Positions 36,324 through 45,005 of a stretch of 64,000 nt of DNA are shown piece after piece (positions within the stretch are counted from its first letter, which is position 1; each line of letters starts with the position of its first letter). Both the position numbers and the translations under genes were made by a program. The notes under the pieces were generated by a model. The model was not told the origin of the DNA. It did no database searches and was given only the letters and a program-made list of their open reading frames with translations. This DNA comes from an uncultured Bacteroidales bacterium. GTDB lineage: Bacteria; Bacteroidota; Bacteroidia; Bacteroidales; Muribaculaceae. The stretch lies in assembly GCA_905210435.1 (NCBI GenBank), contig CAJLWO010000006.1, positions 1-64,000 on the forward strand, in the 5' to 3' direction.

Positions 36324-38924
36324 CTATTTTGATATCTTTTCAACTGCGATCTGATTATCGGCTATTATCTTGCATACATACATCTGTGAAGAAGGTAGCT
36401 TTGATAATTTTTCAGAAAAGCGTGAGATATTCTGATATTTATGATTCAGGCACTCGGCGCCGGCCAGGTTGAACATTGCAAATTCAACACTCTTCCTGTT
36501 CTGACCGAATTCCGCAGTAAGTGTATCAGATGACTTATCGTAGAATATTTTGGGGCTGTCTACAGTTATGCCGGCAATTCCGGCAGCCGATTCTTCAATC
36601 TCAACAGTTACAGCTGATGCGCACGGATTAGACGGAATTTCTACCGTCGTACACTTGCTTTCGGGAGCATAACTGTATTGAGTGGAAGCTTCGCCATTTA
36701 CCCTGACGGCCTCGGGTGTATTGGAATTATATATATTGACGGTATAAGATCTCGTCGTAGGGAGACTCTCGGCATTACCCTCTCTCGGATTAATCGTGAT
36801 TGTACGTTTATTGCCGTTCTGCGATTGGCTGAATGCTGTGGTTGCGTACACCGCGTCGTAATCTGAATTGTCGCCTTCGTCCTCATAAAGGCTTCCCTTT
36901 CCGTCCTTTCCTGCCACGACATTGAGAATAAGGTGTTCGGGATGCTCGGTTACATTTTTCACACTTGAAGGATTCAACGGCACAATCGAACCTTCACGAT
37001 AGAAATACGGAATGTCGGTTTTTGAAAACTCCATAGTCATTGTACACGGGCCTTCGATAAGTTCGTTTGTAGCCACGCTCCACCAGTTTCCTTCAGGGAA
37101 CCATATCGTTTTGGTGCTGACTCCGTTTTCCGATGCCTCTACAATGGGAGCGACAAGAATGTCATTACCGAAGAAGTATTCACCCTCGTATGTGTATGCC
37201 TCTTCGTTCTCGGGATATTCATAATAGAGCGGACGGCACAATGAGATACCTGTATCGTATGTCTCTCGGGCCATTGTGTATATGTACGGGAACAATGAAT
37301 AACGGAGTTTGACTGCCTGAAGCATATCGGGGAAATTGGGGAATTTCCATATCTGACGTTCTATGCGCGAATCATTCGTGGCATGTGTTCTGAATATCGG
37401 AGTGAACACGCCGAACTGTATCCAGCGAAGCACGAGTTCAGGGTCGTTGACTGTTTTTTCGTCAGTAAACGCGTGGCCTCCTAAGTCATGTCCCCAATAG
37501 CCGTAACCTACGTTTGATGCAGTAGCTGTAAAATAAGGCTGGAATGCAAGCGTCGGGAAGTTAATTAATGCATCGCCCGAAAATCCGATCTGGTATCTGT
37601 GGCTGCCAAGACCGCCCCAGCGGTGGAATATTACCGGACGATGGTCTGGGCGGTTTACTGCCATGTCATTATAAAATACATGATTGCACCAGAATGTCTG
37701 ACCAAGACCGTTGGTATACGGACTTGTAAGATGCTGCTGCCAGTCAAGCCACCAGAAGTCTACGCCCTCACTTTCATGTTCGCGGATTATAGTACTGAAA
37801 AAAGCATTGGTAAAATCAGTGTAGTCAAGATACCAGGGAATTGTCTTGCCGGCAGACCCTTTTACATCATATTTGCCTCTAAGGTCTTCATTCATGGTAT
37901 TGAAAAACTCCGGTGACTCCACGCTGTTTATACCGTCGGCGGGATGCAGGTTAAGCGCAACCTTGAAATTCCTGTCATGCATCTCCTTAAGAAGACCTAC
38001 CGGGTCAGGTATGAGATTGGTGTTCCATGACCAGCCGGTCCATCCGCCGCGGCCTTCCGACATGCTCCATGAATTGCCGTTCCAATGCCAGTCCATGTCA
38101 AGAATCATGACATCCGTAGGAATTTCGTTTGACTCAAGACTATTCATGATTTCACGGTAGTCGTCTGCCGAATACGATGAATATTTACTGTACCAGTATC
38201 CGAATACGTAGGAAGGCGGAAGAGGAATTTTTCCCGCAATCATAGTATAATCTGACAACGCCTTCTTATAATTGTTTCCATAACCGAGGAAATACACATC
38301 CATCGCATGCGGATCCTTGCGCTCCGACCACCAGTCATAGCCGAGTTCTTCATCAGGCTCCAGTGCAAACGAACGGCTGCCGTCGGCTCTTGCCGATGTC
38401 CATGAATCTTCAATGACCGACCATCCCGAACGTGAAATCAGGCCGTCTTCCATCTCCGATCTTTTGTTCTGCCCGTTGCTCCCGTCAAGGGTTCGACATG
38501 TACCTTTGAGATTCATGGGATCCGGCTTACCTGGATACCAAAGCACCTCACGGCCATTATGGTTCATTGTAATTGAAAGATTGGCCGATGAAGCCGGAAG
38601 TGTCTTGGGATTTGTCCCCTTGCGATATTTCAGATGCAGCTTGCCGGTTTCAATATATAGGAACGTTGCGTCTTCCGATGTACTGTACTGCGGCACATCG
38701 AGATTGCGGTTTATGACCGTAAATGTAGCACGGTCTTCAAAAACGCCCTTATCGCTGTATTCAATACGTATCATTTCGGGCGTCAACACTGTGAACCTTG
38801 CGTTCCCGTTCGTCACTACAGCCCGGGGATCCGCCTTTGGATTCCCGGTGTTCTCTCCTTTAAGCGTCATCGCGCCCAAAAAGATGAACGACAAGAGATA
38901 AAAAATACTGAATTTTACTTTCAT
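36324..38924 (-). CDS. Glycoside hydrolase family 31 (alpha-glucosidase type) with Por tail
   Basis: This 866-aa secreted enzyme has a signal peptide to about residue 22, an N-terminal beta domain, then the GH31 barrel. YWYSKYSSYSADDYREI and MILDMDWHW precede the nucleophile D394 in FWWLDWQQ. The acid/base is D451 in GFSGDALINFP, following HRWGGLGSHRYQ. A C-terminal DUF5110-like beta domain and a Por-type tail end the protein (MFNLAGAECLN and ending AVEKISK). It probably releases glucose from alpha-glucans. It sits between two SusE/F-like genes, which supports starch-like substrates. It may act on the cell surface because of the tail. Confidence 0.9.
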   Translation of the reverse strand: MKVKFSIFYLLSFIFLGAMTLKGENTGNPKADPRAVVTNGNARFTVLTPEMIRIEYSDKGVFEDRATFTVINRNLDVPQYSTSEDATFLYIETGKLHLKYRKGTNPKTLPASSANLSITMNHNGREVLWYPGKPDPMNLKGTCRTLDGSNGQNKRSEMEDGLISRSGWSVIEDSWTSARADGSRSFALEPDEELGYDWWSERKDPHAMDVYFLGYGNNYKKALSDYTMIAGKIPLPPSYVFGYWYSKYSSYSADDYREIMNSLESNEIPTDVMILDMDWHWNGNSWSMSEGRGGWTGWSWNTNLIPDPVGLLKEMHDRNFKVALNLHPADGINSVESPEFFNTMNEDLRGKYDVKGSAGKTIPWYLDYTDFTNAFFSTIIREHESEGVDFWWLDWQQHLTSPYTNGLGQTFWCNHVFYNDMAVNRPDHRPVIFHRWGGLGSHRYQIGFSGDALINFPTLAFQPYFTATASNVGYGYWGHDLGGHAFTDEKTVNDPELVLRWIQFGVFTPIFRTHATNDSRIERQIWKFPNFPDMLQAVKLRYSLFPYIYTMARETYDTGISLCRPLYYEYPENEEAYTYEGEYFFGNDILVAPIVEASENGVSTKTIWFPEGNWWSVATNELIEGPCTMTMEFSKTDIPYFYREGSIVPLNPSSVKNVTEHPEHLILNVVAGKDGKGSLYEDEGDNSDYDAVYATTAFSQSQNGNKRTITINPREGNAESLPTTRSYTVNIYNSNTPEAVRVNGEASTQYSYAPESKCTTVEIPSNPCASAVTVEIEESAAGIAGITVDSPKIFYDKSSDTLTAEFGQNRKSVEFAMFNLAGAECLNHKYQNISRFSEKLSKLPSSQMYVCKIIADNQIAVEKISK

Positions 38925-39001
38925 GATATAAAAAATGATGAATTAGAGATTCTCCGGGAGGGGTATGCCTATACCCCTCCCGGAGGAAATTGGGATTTGA
39001 T

Positions 39002-39889
39002 TTATAATATTACTTTGGAAACCTTATTACCCACCTTCTTAATGAATATGCCGTTGGAAGGATTGGCTACGGAAATACCCTGGAGATTATAATAGACGGG
39101 AGCCTCCGTATTATCCTCGGCAATATCTTCAATACCGTCCATACCTGCTTTTTCTATTGATATTGAACCCTTCTGCAGGTCGATATCAATGTTATATCTG
39201 CCCGGCTCGACTATTTGCCATTTGCGGTCACCGGTTCCGTCGGCTACAATCTTGGAATAATCGATATTGCCGTCCTCGTCAATTCCCGCGAAATACCACG
39301 GACCGTCCCATGCATTGTAATTATAGCGGTTCGTCTCGATTTTGAACTCGCCTTCTTTCAGTTCGCCCGTCCATGTAAATTTATAGGGATCGCTTTCACC
39401 GCCCCACACCAACGGAGTTCCGTCATTAGGTGTCCAGCCGCCTTCTGTCGCGTTGCCGACCATGAAAAGGGCATTGAATCTGATAGGATTATCCTGATAT
39501 TCAGCTTTTGATACCGAGACTGTCATATCGTTAAGATTGCACACTACATAGTAGTTTGCGCTTTCAGCCACTCTGAATTTGTTGTCATCACCACCCTGAA
39601 CGAGATTGGATATGTCATACGCATCAGTCGAAGCATTACGATACTCCTTATTGGAGTCAGAGAAATCCTTTCCATAGGTGAATTTGAAATCCTCATCGGC
39701 TTTCAGATAACCGATGCAACTGAACACATTCTCATTGTCGGGATTCTGTTGCATCAGAATACCGTCCACGATATTCCAGCCGCCGGGAGTCGCGCCGCCA
39801 ATGATATTCAAGTGATCTACTGCAGAAGCTCCAAAAGCCGTTGACAACATAAGGATAGCAGACGCCATCAGTTTTGTAGAATTAAACAT
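39002..39889 (-). CDS. SusE/SusF-like secreted glycan-binding protein
   Basis: This 295-aa protein has a signal peptide to about 23 (AFGASA). Two starch-binding-like repeats (about 26-115 and 130-235) carry HLNIIGGATPGGWN and LFMVGNATEGGWT, with aromatic and FKF/FKI motifs. A short C-terminal tail (about 255-295) has YYNLQGISVANPSNGIFIKK and ends KVSKVIL, the pattern of type IX tails in gut Bacteroidales. It is the first gene of the minus-strand operon, ahead of GH31. Confidence 0.8.
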   Translation of the reverse strand: MFNSTKLMASAILMLSTAFGASAVDHLNIIGGATPGGWNIVDGILMQQNPDNENVFSCIGYLKADEDFKFTYGKDFSDSNKEYRNASTDAYDISNLVQGGDDNKFRVAESANYYVVCNLNDMTVSVSKAEYQDNPIRFNALFMVGNATEGGWTPNDGTPLVWGGESDPYKFTWTGELKEGEFKIETNRYNYNAWDGPWYFAGIDEDGNIDYSKIVADGTGDRKWQIVEPGRYNIDIDLQKGSISIEKAGMDGIEDIAEDNTEAPVYYNLQGISVANPSNGIFIKKVGNKVSKVIL

Positions 39890-40207
39890 AATGATAAATT
39901 TTTGGTTAGTTTGATAAATTTGATTAGTTAAAAAATGGTTTAGATTTAATTATCAATCTGAAAATTTCTTTCACAAAACTATACATAGATGTCCGGTTTT
40001 AAAAGAGCAAATCCCCATCGGTAGCAAATAAGTAGCCATTTTAAATTTTTATCAGCTACAACACACTGGTTATATGGTCAATACATAAATAAAGCAGCCA
40101 AAACAGGTAGTAAAACAAGTGCCCTTTATTTGGCATTTTAAAGTGATTTTTCCTTTTTTTTCACGGGAAAACTATTCATCTTTAAATTTTTTTTATTACC
40201 TTTGGAT
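39890..40207. other. Divergent regulatory region of the glucan locus
   Basis: This AT-rich 318-bp gap lies between the operon and its likely regulator and has no gene. A -7 match for the operon is present at 39974-39981, and one for the regulator lies against its start codon. A short TGCC/GGCA hairpin near 40121-40137 is the only other structure. The regulator would be expected to bind here; I cannot define an operator. Confidence 0.6.
39974..39981 (-). promoter_or_regulatory. -7 box of the glucan operon
   Basis: TAGTTTTG on the minus strand fits TAnnTTTG and gives a leader of roughly 75-80 nt before the SusE/F-like gene. Confidence 0.45.
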
Positions 40208-41875
40208 ATGATGTTTAAAGGAATACTGACTGTCTGGATTATATCGCTTTTGTTGACGGCAACCACCGGCTGCACATCGACGTGCGCAAAAACCGACTCC
40301 CTGATGGCAGAGCTTCACGAGACAATTCGCAACAGGGAGTTCTATATGTCGCAGAAAGAAAACCGGCTTGAAGAATTAAGGCAGGCTCTATACCGCGCAC
40401 CTGACGACTCTACTCGTTTCTTTGCCTTGGGCGACCTCCTTGATGAGTTCAGACCCTACAACACCGACTCCGCATTCGAATATTGCCGTTTGCGCGAGAA
40501 CTTGGCCTTTAAGACAGGCAATCCCGAATATATAACCAACGCACGCCTCAATACCGCAAATGTCCTCGGAAGCATTGGTATGTATAAAGAAGCACTGGAA
40601 ATTGTGGATTCCATTCCCGACAGTTCTGTCCCGGAATACCTGTTGCCATACTACTATTATATAAGACGGACAGTTGCGTCTTATTTAATTGATTTCTCAG
40701 TCAGAAAAGAGGATAAAGACAAATATCTGGCCGTATTTGAGACATATCAGGACTCTTTGCTTTCTTTGTGTCCGCCCAACTCACTCTCCTACGTCATAGA
40801 CATGGCGGATAAATACGGACGAAAAGGTGAATACCGTAAATCGGTGGAAATACTTGAAGATTATCTGGCAAACAACAAATACTCTACCCACGACAGGGCC
40901 ATCGTCGCCAATTCACTGGCATTAGCATACCAGAAACTCGGCAATACCGAAAAACAGAAAGAGAACCTGCTCATATCCTCTGTCGCCGACCTGCAGGCAT
41001 CTGTACGCGAATATGTCTCGCTACGTCAGCTTGCCGTTCTACTTTTTAAAGAGGGCGACATAGACAATGCCCACGAATTCCTCCGGATTGCAATGGACGA
41101 TGCCCAAAAGTGCAATGCCCGGCAAAGGATTCTTGAGATAAATGACATCTTTCCGATTGTCAATGCAGCCTTTGTTAGAGAAATACAGCTTCAGCGCGAG
41201 CGACAGATGACACTTATCATCATTATAAGTATCCTCGTGGTATTCCTCCTTGTGGCTATCGTGTGGATATGGAAGCAGATGAAGAAAACATCCAACGCCC
41301 ATCGACTTGCTGTTGCCGCAAACAATCAATTGAAACAGCTTAATACGGAACTTGAGAATTTCAATAACCGACTGACTGAAGCCAATCACGCCATCGCGGA
41401 AAATTCTAAGATAAAGCAGGAATATATAACCCAATACATGGAGCAATGTTCCTCATATATAGAAAAATTTGATGCATATAGAAAATCCTTAAACAAACTG
41501 ATAGCCGCCGGGAAAATCGATGACCTGAAAAAAATATTGAAATCGACGGACCTTATGGACGAAGAGCTCAAGGCATTCTATCGTAACTTTGATGCCACAT
41601 TCTTAAAACTCTTCCCCACTTTTGTCGATGATTTCAACAATCTGCTCATTCCCGACGGCCGGATTGTATTAAAAAAAGCCGGACAGCTAAACACCGAGCT
41701 TCGCATTTTCGCTCTCATACGGCTTGGAATTACCGATAGCGAAAAAATTGCACAATTCCTGCGCTACTCGGTAATCACCATATATAATTATCGGGTAAAA
41801 ACACGCAACAAAGCAGCCGGCAATAGAAAAGAACTGGAAGAAAGAGTCATGGAAATCGGCCTCCAACCCGTCTAA
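40208..41875 (+). CDS. Membrane-spanning TPR/HTH regulator (DUF6377-like, SusR-type logic)
   Basis: This 555-aa protein has an N-terminal signal or anchor (ending in TATTGC, a possible lipobox) and a helical TPR-rich periplasmic part (about 30-325). One transmembrane helix follows (IIIISILVVFLLVAIVWIW, about 335-355), then a coiled-coil segment and a C-terminal helix-turn-helix (IRLGITDSEKIAQFLRYS and TIYNYRVK, about 500-535). This layout matches regulators that sense sugars in the periplasm and act on adjacent glycan genes. It is divergent from the GH31 operon. The start is the doubled ATG at 40208/40211, lying almost on the -7 box. Confidence 0.8.
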   Translation: MMFKGILTVWIISLLLTATTGCTSTCAKTDSLMAELHETIRNREFYMSQKENRLEELRQALYRAPDDSTRFFALGDLLDEFRPYNTDSAFEYCRLRENLAFKTGNPEYITNARLNTANVLGSIGMYKEALEIVDSIPDSSVPEYLLPYYYYIRRTVASYLIDFSVRKEDKDKYLAVFETYQDSLLSLCPPNSLSYVIDMADKYGRKGEYRKSVEILEDYLANNKYSTHDRAIVANSLALAYQKLGNTEKQKENLLISSVADLQASVREYVSLRQLAVLLFKEGDIDNAHEFLRIAMDDAQKCNARQRILEINDIFPIVNAAFVREIQLQRERQMTLIIIISILVVFLLVAIVWIWKQMKKTSNAHRLAVAANNQLKQLNTELENFNNRLTEANHAIAENSKIKQEYITQYMEQCSSYIEKFDAYRKSLNKLIAAGKIDDLKKILKSTDLMDEELKAFYRNFDATFLKLFPTFVDDFNNLLIPDGRIVLKKAGQLNTELRIFALIRLGITDSEKIAQFLRYSVITIYNYRVKTRNKAAGNRKELEERVMEIGLQPV

Positions 41876-41944
41876 TCACCACACATTGCGCCATCCCTAC
41901 CCAATTCAACGGCCGCAAATCTCCATAAAGAGATGCAATGCCAC

Positions 41945-42034
41945 AAAGCTATCCCGGCTATAGAGCTATCCCGGCTATAAAGCTATATTAGCTATACTAT
42001 AAAGCTATGTTAGCTATAAAGCTACCATAGCCAA
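41945..42034. repeat. 17-bp tandem repeat array
   Basis: Five units follow AAAGCTATCCCGGCTAT or close variants (41945, 41962, 41979, 42001, 42018), with an extra ACTAT between units three and four. Each unit keeps AGCTA near the start and a second GCTA or TAGC near the end. The array lies in the non-coding gap after the regulator gene. Confidence 0.85.
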
Positions 42035-42308
42035 TAAAGCCCCGTGATGACGCGTAAGCGGAATAATCCCCCCCACCGGCTCAATAGCCCTCGCGCAAAG
42101 CAAAAATATAAATCTAATTACGTCAATGTCCGATACCGCAAAATTACCTCCCCACTCGCTCAAAAATGCGTCAAAAAGTTACACCCTCCACTGCCTGTAT
42201 CAAAATTTTAACGATTTTTTTTAATCCGCTCTCAACCATTTCATCATTACCGACGTTTTGATAATAAAATCATAAAAAATATATGTCTAATCTAAAATTA
42301 TCAAAACT
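42035..42308. other. Non-coding remainder of the gap before the YtxH gene
   Basis: Together with 41876-41944 this makes a 433-bp gap without a supported gene. It becomes AT-rich towards the YtxH start. I see no TAnnTTTG box and no terminator with a T-run, although the regulator gene should end in this gap. Confidence 0.5.
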
Positions 42309-42512
42309 ATGAAAGGTTTGAATATCGCAATTGCAGCATTTGGCGGCGCTCTCGCCGGAGCAGCTATCGGTTTGTTGTTCGCACCACAGAAAGGTTGTGA
42401 GACAAGAGCTAAAATTTCACAATACCTCCGCGACCACGGTATCAAATTGCGCAAAGATAAATTTGATAAGATTGTTGATGAGATAGCCGACGAGATTGAG
42501 ACAGAAAAATAA
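42309..42512 (+). CDS. YtxH domain small protein
   Basis: This 67-aa protein has one glycine/alanine-rich hydrophobic segment (AAFGGALAGAAIGLLFAPQKG, residues about 9-29) and a charged amphipathic tail. That is the YtxH (general stress, Gsy-like) pattern; the APxxG turn is typical. It probably sits at the inner membrane. The next two small genes look functionally linked, but the terminator-like hairpin between them suggests separate control. The role in Bacteroidota is unknown. Confidence 0.85.
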   Translation: MKGLNIAIAAFGGALAGAAIGLLFAPQKGCETRAKISQYLRDHGIKLRKDKFDKIVDEIADEIETEK

Positions 42513-42607
42513 TCCCGTTCACTTCTAACGACGCCCGGTTGATTGACTGTAAATCCGACATAAACGCTTACACTGGCATGTCGTCATCATCCGGCAGCAA
42601 GAATTAA

Positions 42608-42660
42608 AGAGCCACCGTCATAGGAAAACATGCATTTATCCGTGACCGTGGCTCTTTTTT
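42608..42660 (+). terminator. Terminator after the YtxH gene
   Basis: AGAGCCACCGTCA pairs with TGACCGTGGCTCT with one mismatch, followed by six Ts. It lies before the holin-like gene start. Confidence 0.85.
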
Positions 42661-42713
42661 ATAACACCCGCGTCAACTGTTTATTTGAATTTTTCATCCC
42701 ATTATATACCGTC

Positions 42714-43079
42714 ATGGAATCATTTAAGGAATACCTATCCCCGTTTCAACGTATCGCCAAACTGTATATCCACTCCGGGAAACTGACGCTCACCGAAGTG
42801 CTGACACAGATAATGGCCGCCATAGTTATCGCCTCCGTATGCCTGCTGTTTGTGATAATAGCACTCGCATTCGTTTCATACGGCATCATCGACGCGCTGT
42901 CACAGAACATGGCCTCCGTATGGGCATATCTTATCGTAGGCGGATTCTACATGTTGCTGATAGCACTGATGATTGTCTTCAAACGCACACTTATCATAAA
43001 TCCGATTGCCCGGTTCTTGTCAAAAATTATACTTGACGCACCCGACAGTCACAATATTGCTGACAATGAAAAGAAATAA
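42714..43079 (+). CDS. Phage-holin-superfamily (Phage_holin_3_6) membrane protein
   Basis: This 121-aa protein has two strong membrane helices (about 32-58 and 71-92) separated by a short loop, an N-terminal amphipathic helix (MESFKEYLSPFQRIAKLYI) and a charged C terminus. It matches the Phage_holin_3_6/YqjE-like family found beside YtxH genes in non-phage contexts, so a lysis role is not implied. The frame opens upstream, but the ATG at 42714 avoids the terminator. It overlaps the next gene by 14 bp. Confidence 0.78.
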   Translation: MESFKEYLSPFQRIAKLYIHSGKLTLTEVLTQIMAAIVIASVCLLFVIIALAFVSYGIIDALSQNMASVWAYLIVGGFYMLLIALMIVFKRTLIINPIARFLSKIILDAPDSHNIADNEKK

Positions 43080-43317
43080 TTCATGGAAAGGATACGACAT
43101 GGAGCAGCTGCGCATACTCCGTGCCACGACCGCACTCCGCATCGATATTGAGAAAGAACGCATCCGAAACATATTCACCCCGCCGACAGGCCGGCAAAAA
43201 AAAGCTGAAAAATTTTTCGCTTCGACCACCGATATTGTCGAAGCCGCCGAGTATGGCTTAAAAACCTATCGGATTGTCAAGAAAGTCACGAATTTATTCC
43301 GTAAAAAGAAAAAATAA
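43066..43317 (+). CDS. Small basic protein, third member of the YtxH/holin-like cluster
   Basis: This 83-aa hydrophilic protein is Lys/Arg-rich (ending RKKKK). It has a predicted helix EQLRILRATTALRIDIEKERIRNIF and no signal or membrane segment. Start options are 43066 (overlapping the preceding gene by 14 bp) and 43099 (MEQLR); the overlap suggests coupling, so the first is listed. I do not recognise a named family. Position suggests work with the two membrane proteins upstream. Confidence 0.65.
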   Translation: MKRNNSWKGYDMEQLRILRATTALRIDIEKERIRNIFTPPTGRQKKAEKFFASTTDIVEAAEYGLKTYRIVKKVTNLFRKKKK

Positions 43318-43320
43318 CAT

Positions 43321-43328
43321 TAAATTTG
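43321..43328 (+). promoter_or_regulatory. -7 box upstream of prmA
   Basis: TAAATTTG lies 109 bp before the chosen prmA start. The leader would contain a GGCTG/CAGCC hairpin at 43391-43410. Confidence 0.4.
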
Positions 43329-43437
43329 CACATGGAGAATGTAGCAAATCCCACAGTAATGTTAATTCTCGGATATACCTCTTTCCGTAGGGCTGTATCT
43401 CGGTGCAGCCGTCAGTCTTTTGATAAACAATTATAGC

Positions 43438-44289
43438 ATGAATGATTACATAGAAGTCCGCGTCGACATAGACCCGTGCGACGAAACCGCCACCGACATC
43501 CTCGCCTCACTGTTGTGCGACATCGGCTATGAAAGTTTTGTCCCCGATGCGACAGGCACCACCGCTTACATCAAAAAAGAACTTTTCGACAAAGACAGCC
43601 TCGATTTAACCGTCTCGACATTTCCTCTGCCGGGACATAAGATCAACGTCACCACCAAAGAGATTGAAGGCAAAGACTGGAATGCCGAATGGGAGCGCAA
43701 CTACTTTCAGCCCATCGTGGTCGACGACCAATGTATAATCCATTCCAGCTTTCACAAAGACATCCCGGAATATCAGTACGACATCGTCATCGACCCGAAG
43801 ATGGCGTTCGGCACCGGCCACCATGCCACTACATCACTCATAATATATCGCTTGCTGCATACACAGCTCGAAAGCAAGTCGGTAATCGATATGGGTACAG
43901 GCACAGGCATACTTGCCATACTTGCCGCAATGAAAGGAGCATCTCCCGTCAATGCCATCGAGATTGACCCGTTCGCACAGACCAATGCAGTTGAAAACGT
44001 CCGGCTCAACAACCATCCCGAAATCAATGTCATTTTAGGTGATGCCGACGCACTTGCATCACTTCCCAAAGCCGACATATTCATCGCCAATATCAACCGC
44101 AACATAATACTTAACGATATGGGCAAATATGCCGCAGCGATGAAACCCGGAGCATCAATCCTGCTAAGCGGGTTCTATGAAGATGATGTAAACATGCTCC
44201 TCGAGCAGGCACAGAACTACCGGCTCGAATTTCTCAGAGTAAGTTCGCGCGACTGCTGGGCATGCCTCGAGCTACAAAAAACGGAATGA
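43438..44289 (+). CDS. prmA: Ribosomal protein L11 methyltransferase
   Basis: This 283-aa SAM-dependent enzyme trimethylates ribosomal protein L11. The N-terminal ferredoxin-like L11-binding domain (1-100) is followed by the Rossmann core: FGTGHHATT, then VIDMGTGTGILAILAA with the SAM loop, IEIDPFA and FIANINRNII. Length is slightly short, as usual in Bacteroidota. The ATG at 43438 (MNDYIEV) fits the family better than the upstream ATG at 43420. The next gene starts in its stop codon (ATGA). Confidence 0.93.
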   Translation: MNDYIEVRVDIDPCDETATDILASLLCDIGYESFVPDATGTTAYIKKELFDKDSLDLTVSTFPLPGHKINVTTKEIEGKDWNAEWERNYFQPIVVDDQCIIHSSFHKDIPEYQYDIVIDPKMAFGTGHHATTSLIIYRLLHTQLESKSVIDMGTGTGILAILAAMKGASPVNAIEIDPFAQTNAVENVRLNNHPEINVILGDADALASLPKADIFIANINRNIILNDMGKYAAAMKPGASILLSGFYEDDVNMLLEQAQNYRLEFLRVSSRDCWACLELQKTE

Positions 44290-44939
44290 CAATGACCAGA
44301 TTAGCCGCTTCAATATTCATCACATCATCATTATTGCTTTCCACGGCCTCCTACGCGCAGACCGATGTTACCGAAGTCAACTCACTCGCCGACACCATAT
44401 CGGCTGACAATACCGCCAACGCAGTTACGTATGCGTCACCAACATCCGGTCAGGCGGCAATACAGCCCTCCGAGTCGGCATTCTCCCGTCATTTCGCATG
44501 GGGAGCCTCACTGGGCAGCTCCATCGACATGACCGGACAGGACATGACGGCAGTTGACATTGACGCATTTTTCGGTTACAAAGGCAATTACATCCGCTTC
44601 GCAGGAATGGGAGCAGGCATACGCATGATGGTAAGCAACTCATCACGCAGCTACCCGGTCTACGCCATGTTGCGTACAAGTTTCACCAGGTCGCCGAGTT
44701 TTCTCTATCTTGAACTGAAAGGAGGAGTAGGTTTCACCAATCTTTACACCGAAGTCTATCAGCGTAATTTCGTCGGAGGGATAACCATAGGCTTCACCCT
44801 TGCCCATTCACGCACCTTCAGCAGCAACTTCTCCCTCGGCTACGAATACATGCCCCTCTCCAACGGCACAATCGACGGCGTAGACACCCGCTTCAGCGAC
44901 CTCCACTACGCCTCAATCCGCATAGGCGCCTCCTTCTGA
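44286..44939 (+). CDS. Outer-membrane beta-barrel-like protein
   Basis: This 217-aa protein has a signal peptide (LAASIFITSSLLLSTASYAQ), a short polar linker, and about eight alternating amphipathic strands. It ends in IRIGASF; a C-terminal Phe is typical of barrel proteins recognised by BamA. No closer family is recognised. It overlaps prmA by four bases (ATGA), so it is translated from the same message although the functions seem unrelated. Confidence 0.6.
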   Translation: MTMTRLAASIFITSSLLLSTASYAQTDVTEVNSLADTISADNTANAVTYASPTSGQAAIQPSESAFSRHFAWGASLGSSIDMTGQDMTAVDIDAFFGYKGNYIRFAGMGAGIRMMVSNSSRSYPVYAMLRTSFTRSPSFLYLELKGGVGFTNLYTEVYQRNFVGGITIGFTLAHSRTFSSNFSLGYEYMPLSNGTIDGVDTRFSDLHYASIRIGASF

Positions 44940-44962
44940 CATATAATTGTCACACATCAACT

Positions 44963-45005
44963 AAAATAGAGAATGAAACCTACTCGATTTCATCCTCTAT
45001 TTTTG
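44963..45005. terminator. Bidirectional terminator
   Basis: AAAATAGAGAATGAAA and TTTCATCCTCTATTTTT form a long stem with one mismatch between two convergent genes. T-runs are present on both strands. The stop codon of the minus-strand gene lies inside it. Confidence 0.85.

Noticed and set aside
31492..39889. Standard SusCD-type polysaccharide utilisation locus
   Set aside because: No SusC TonB-dependent receptor or SusD gene is present; only SusE/F-like proteins are.
41945..42034. CRISPR array
   Set aside because: The units are adjacent with no spacers, are degenerate, and there is no cas gene in the window.
42714..43079. Prophage lysis module
   Set aside because: The holin-like protein is flanked by YtxH and prmA, with no endolysin, structural or integrase genes.
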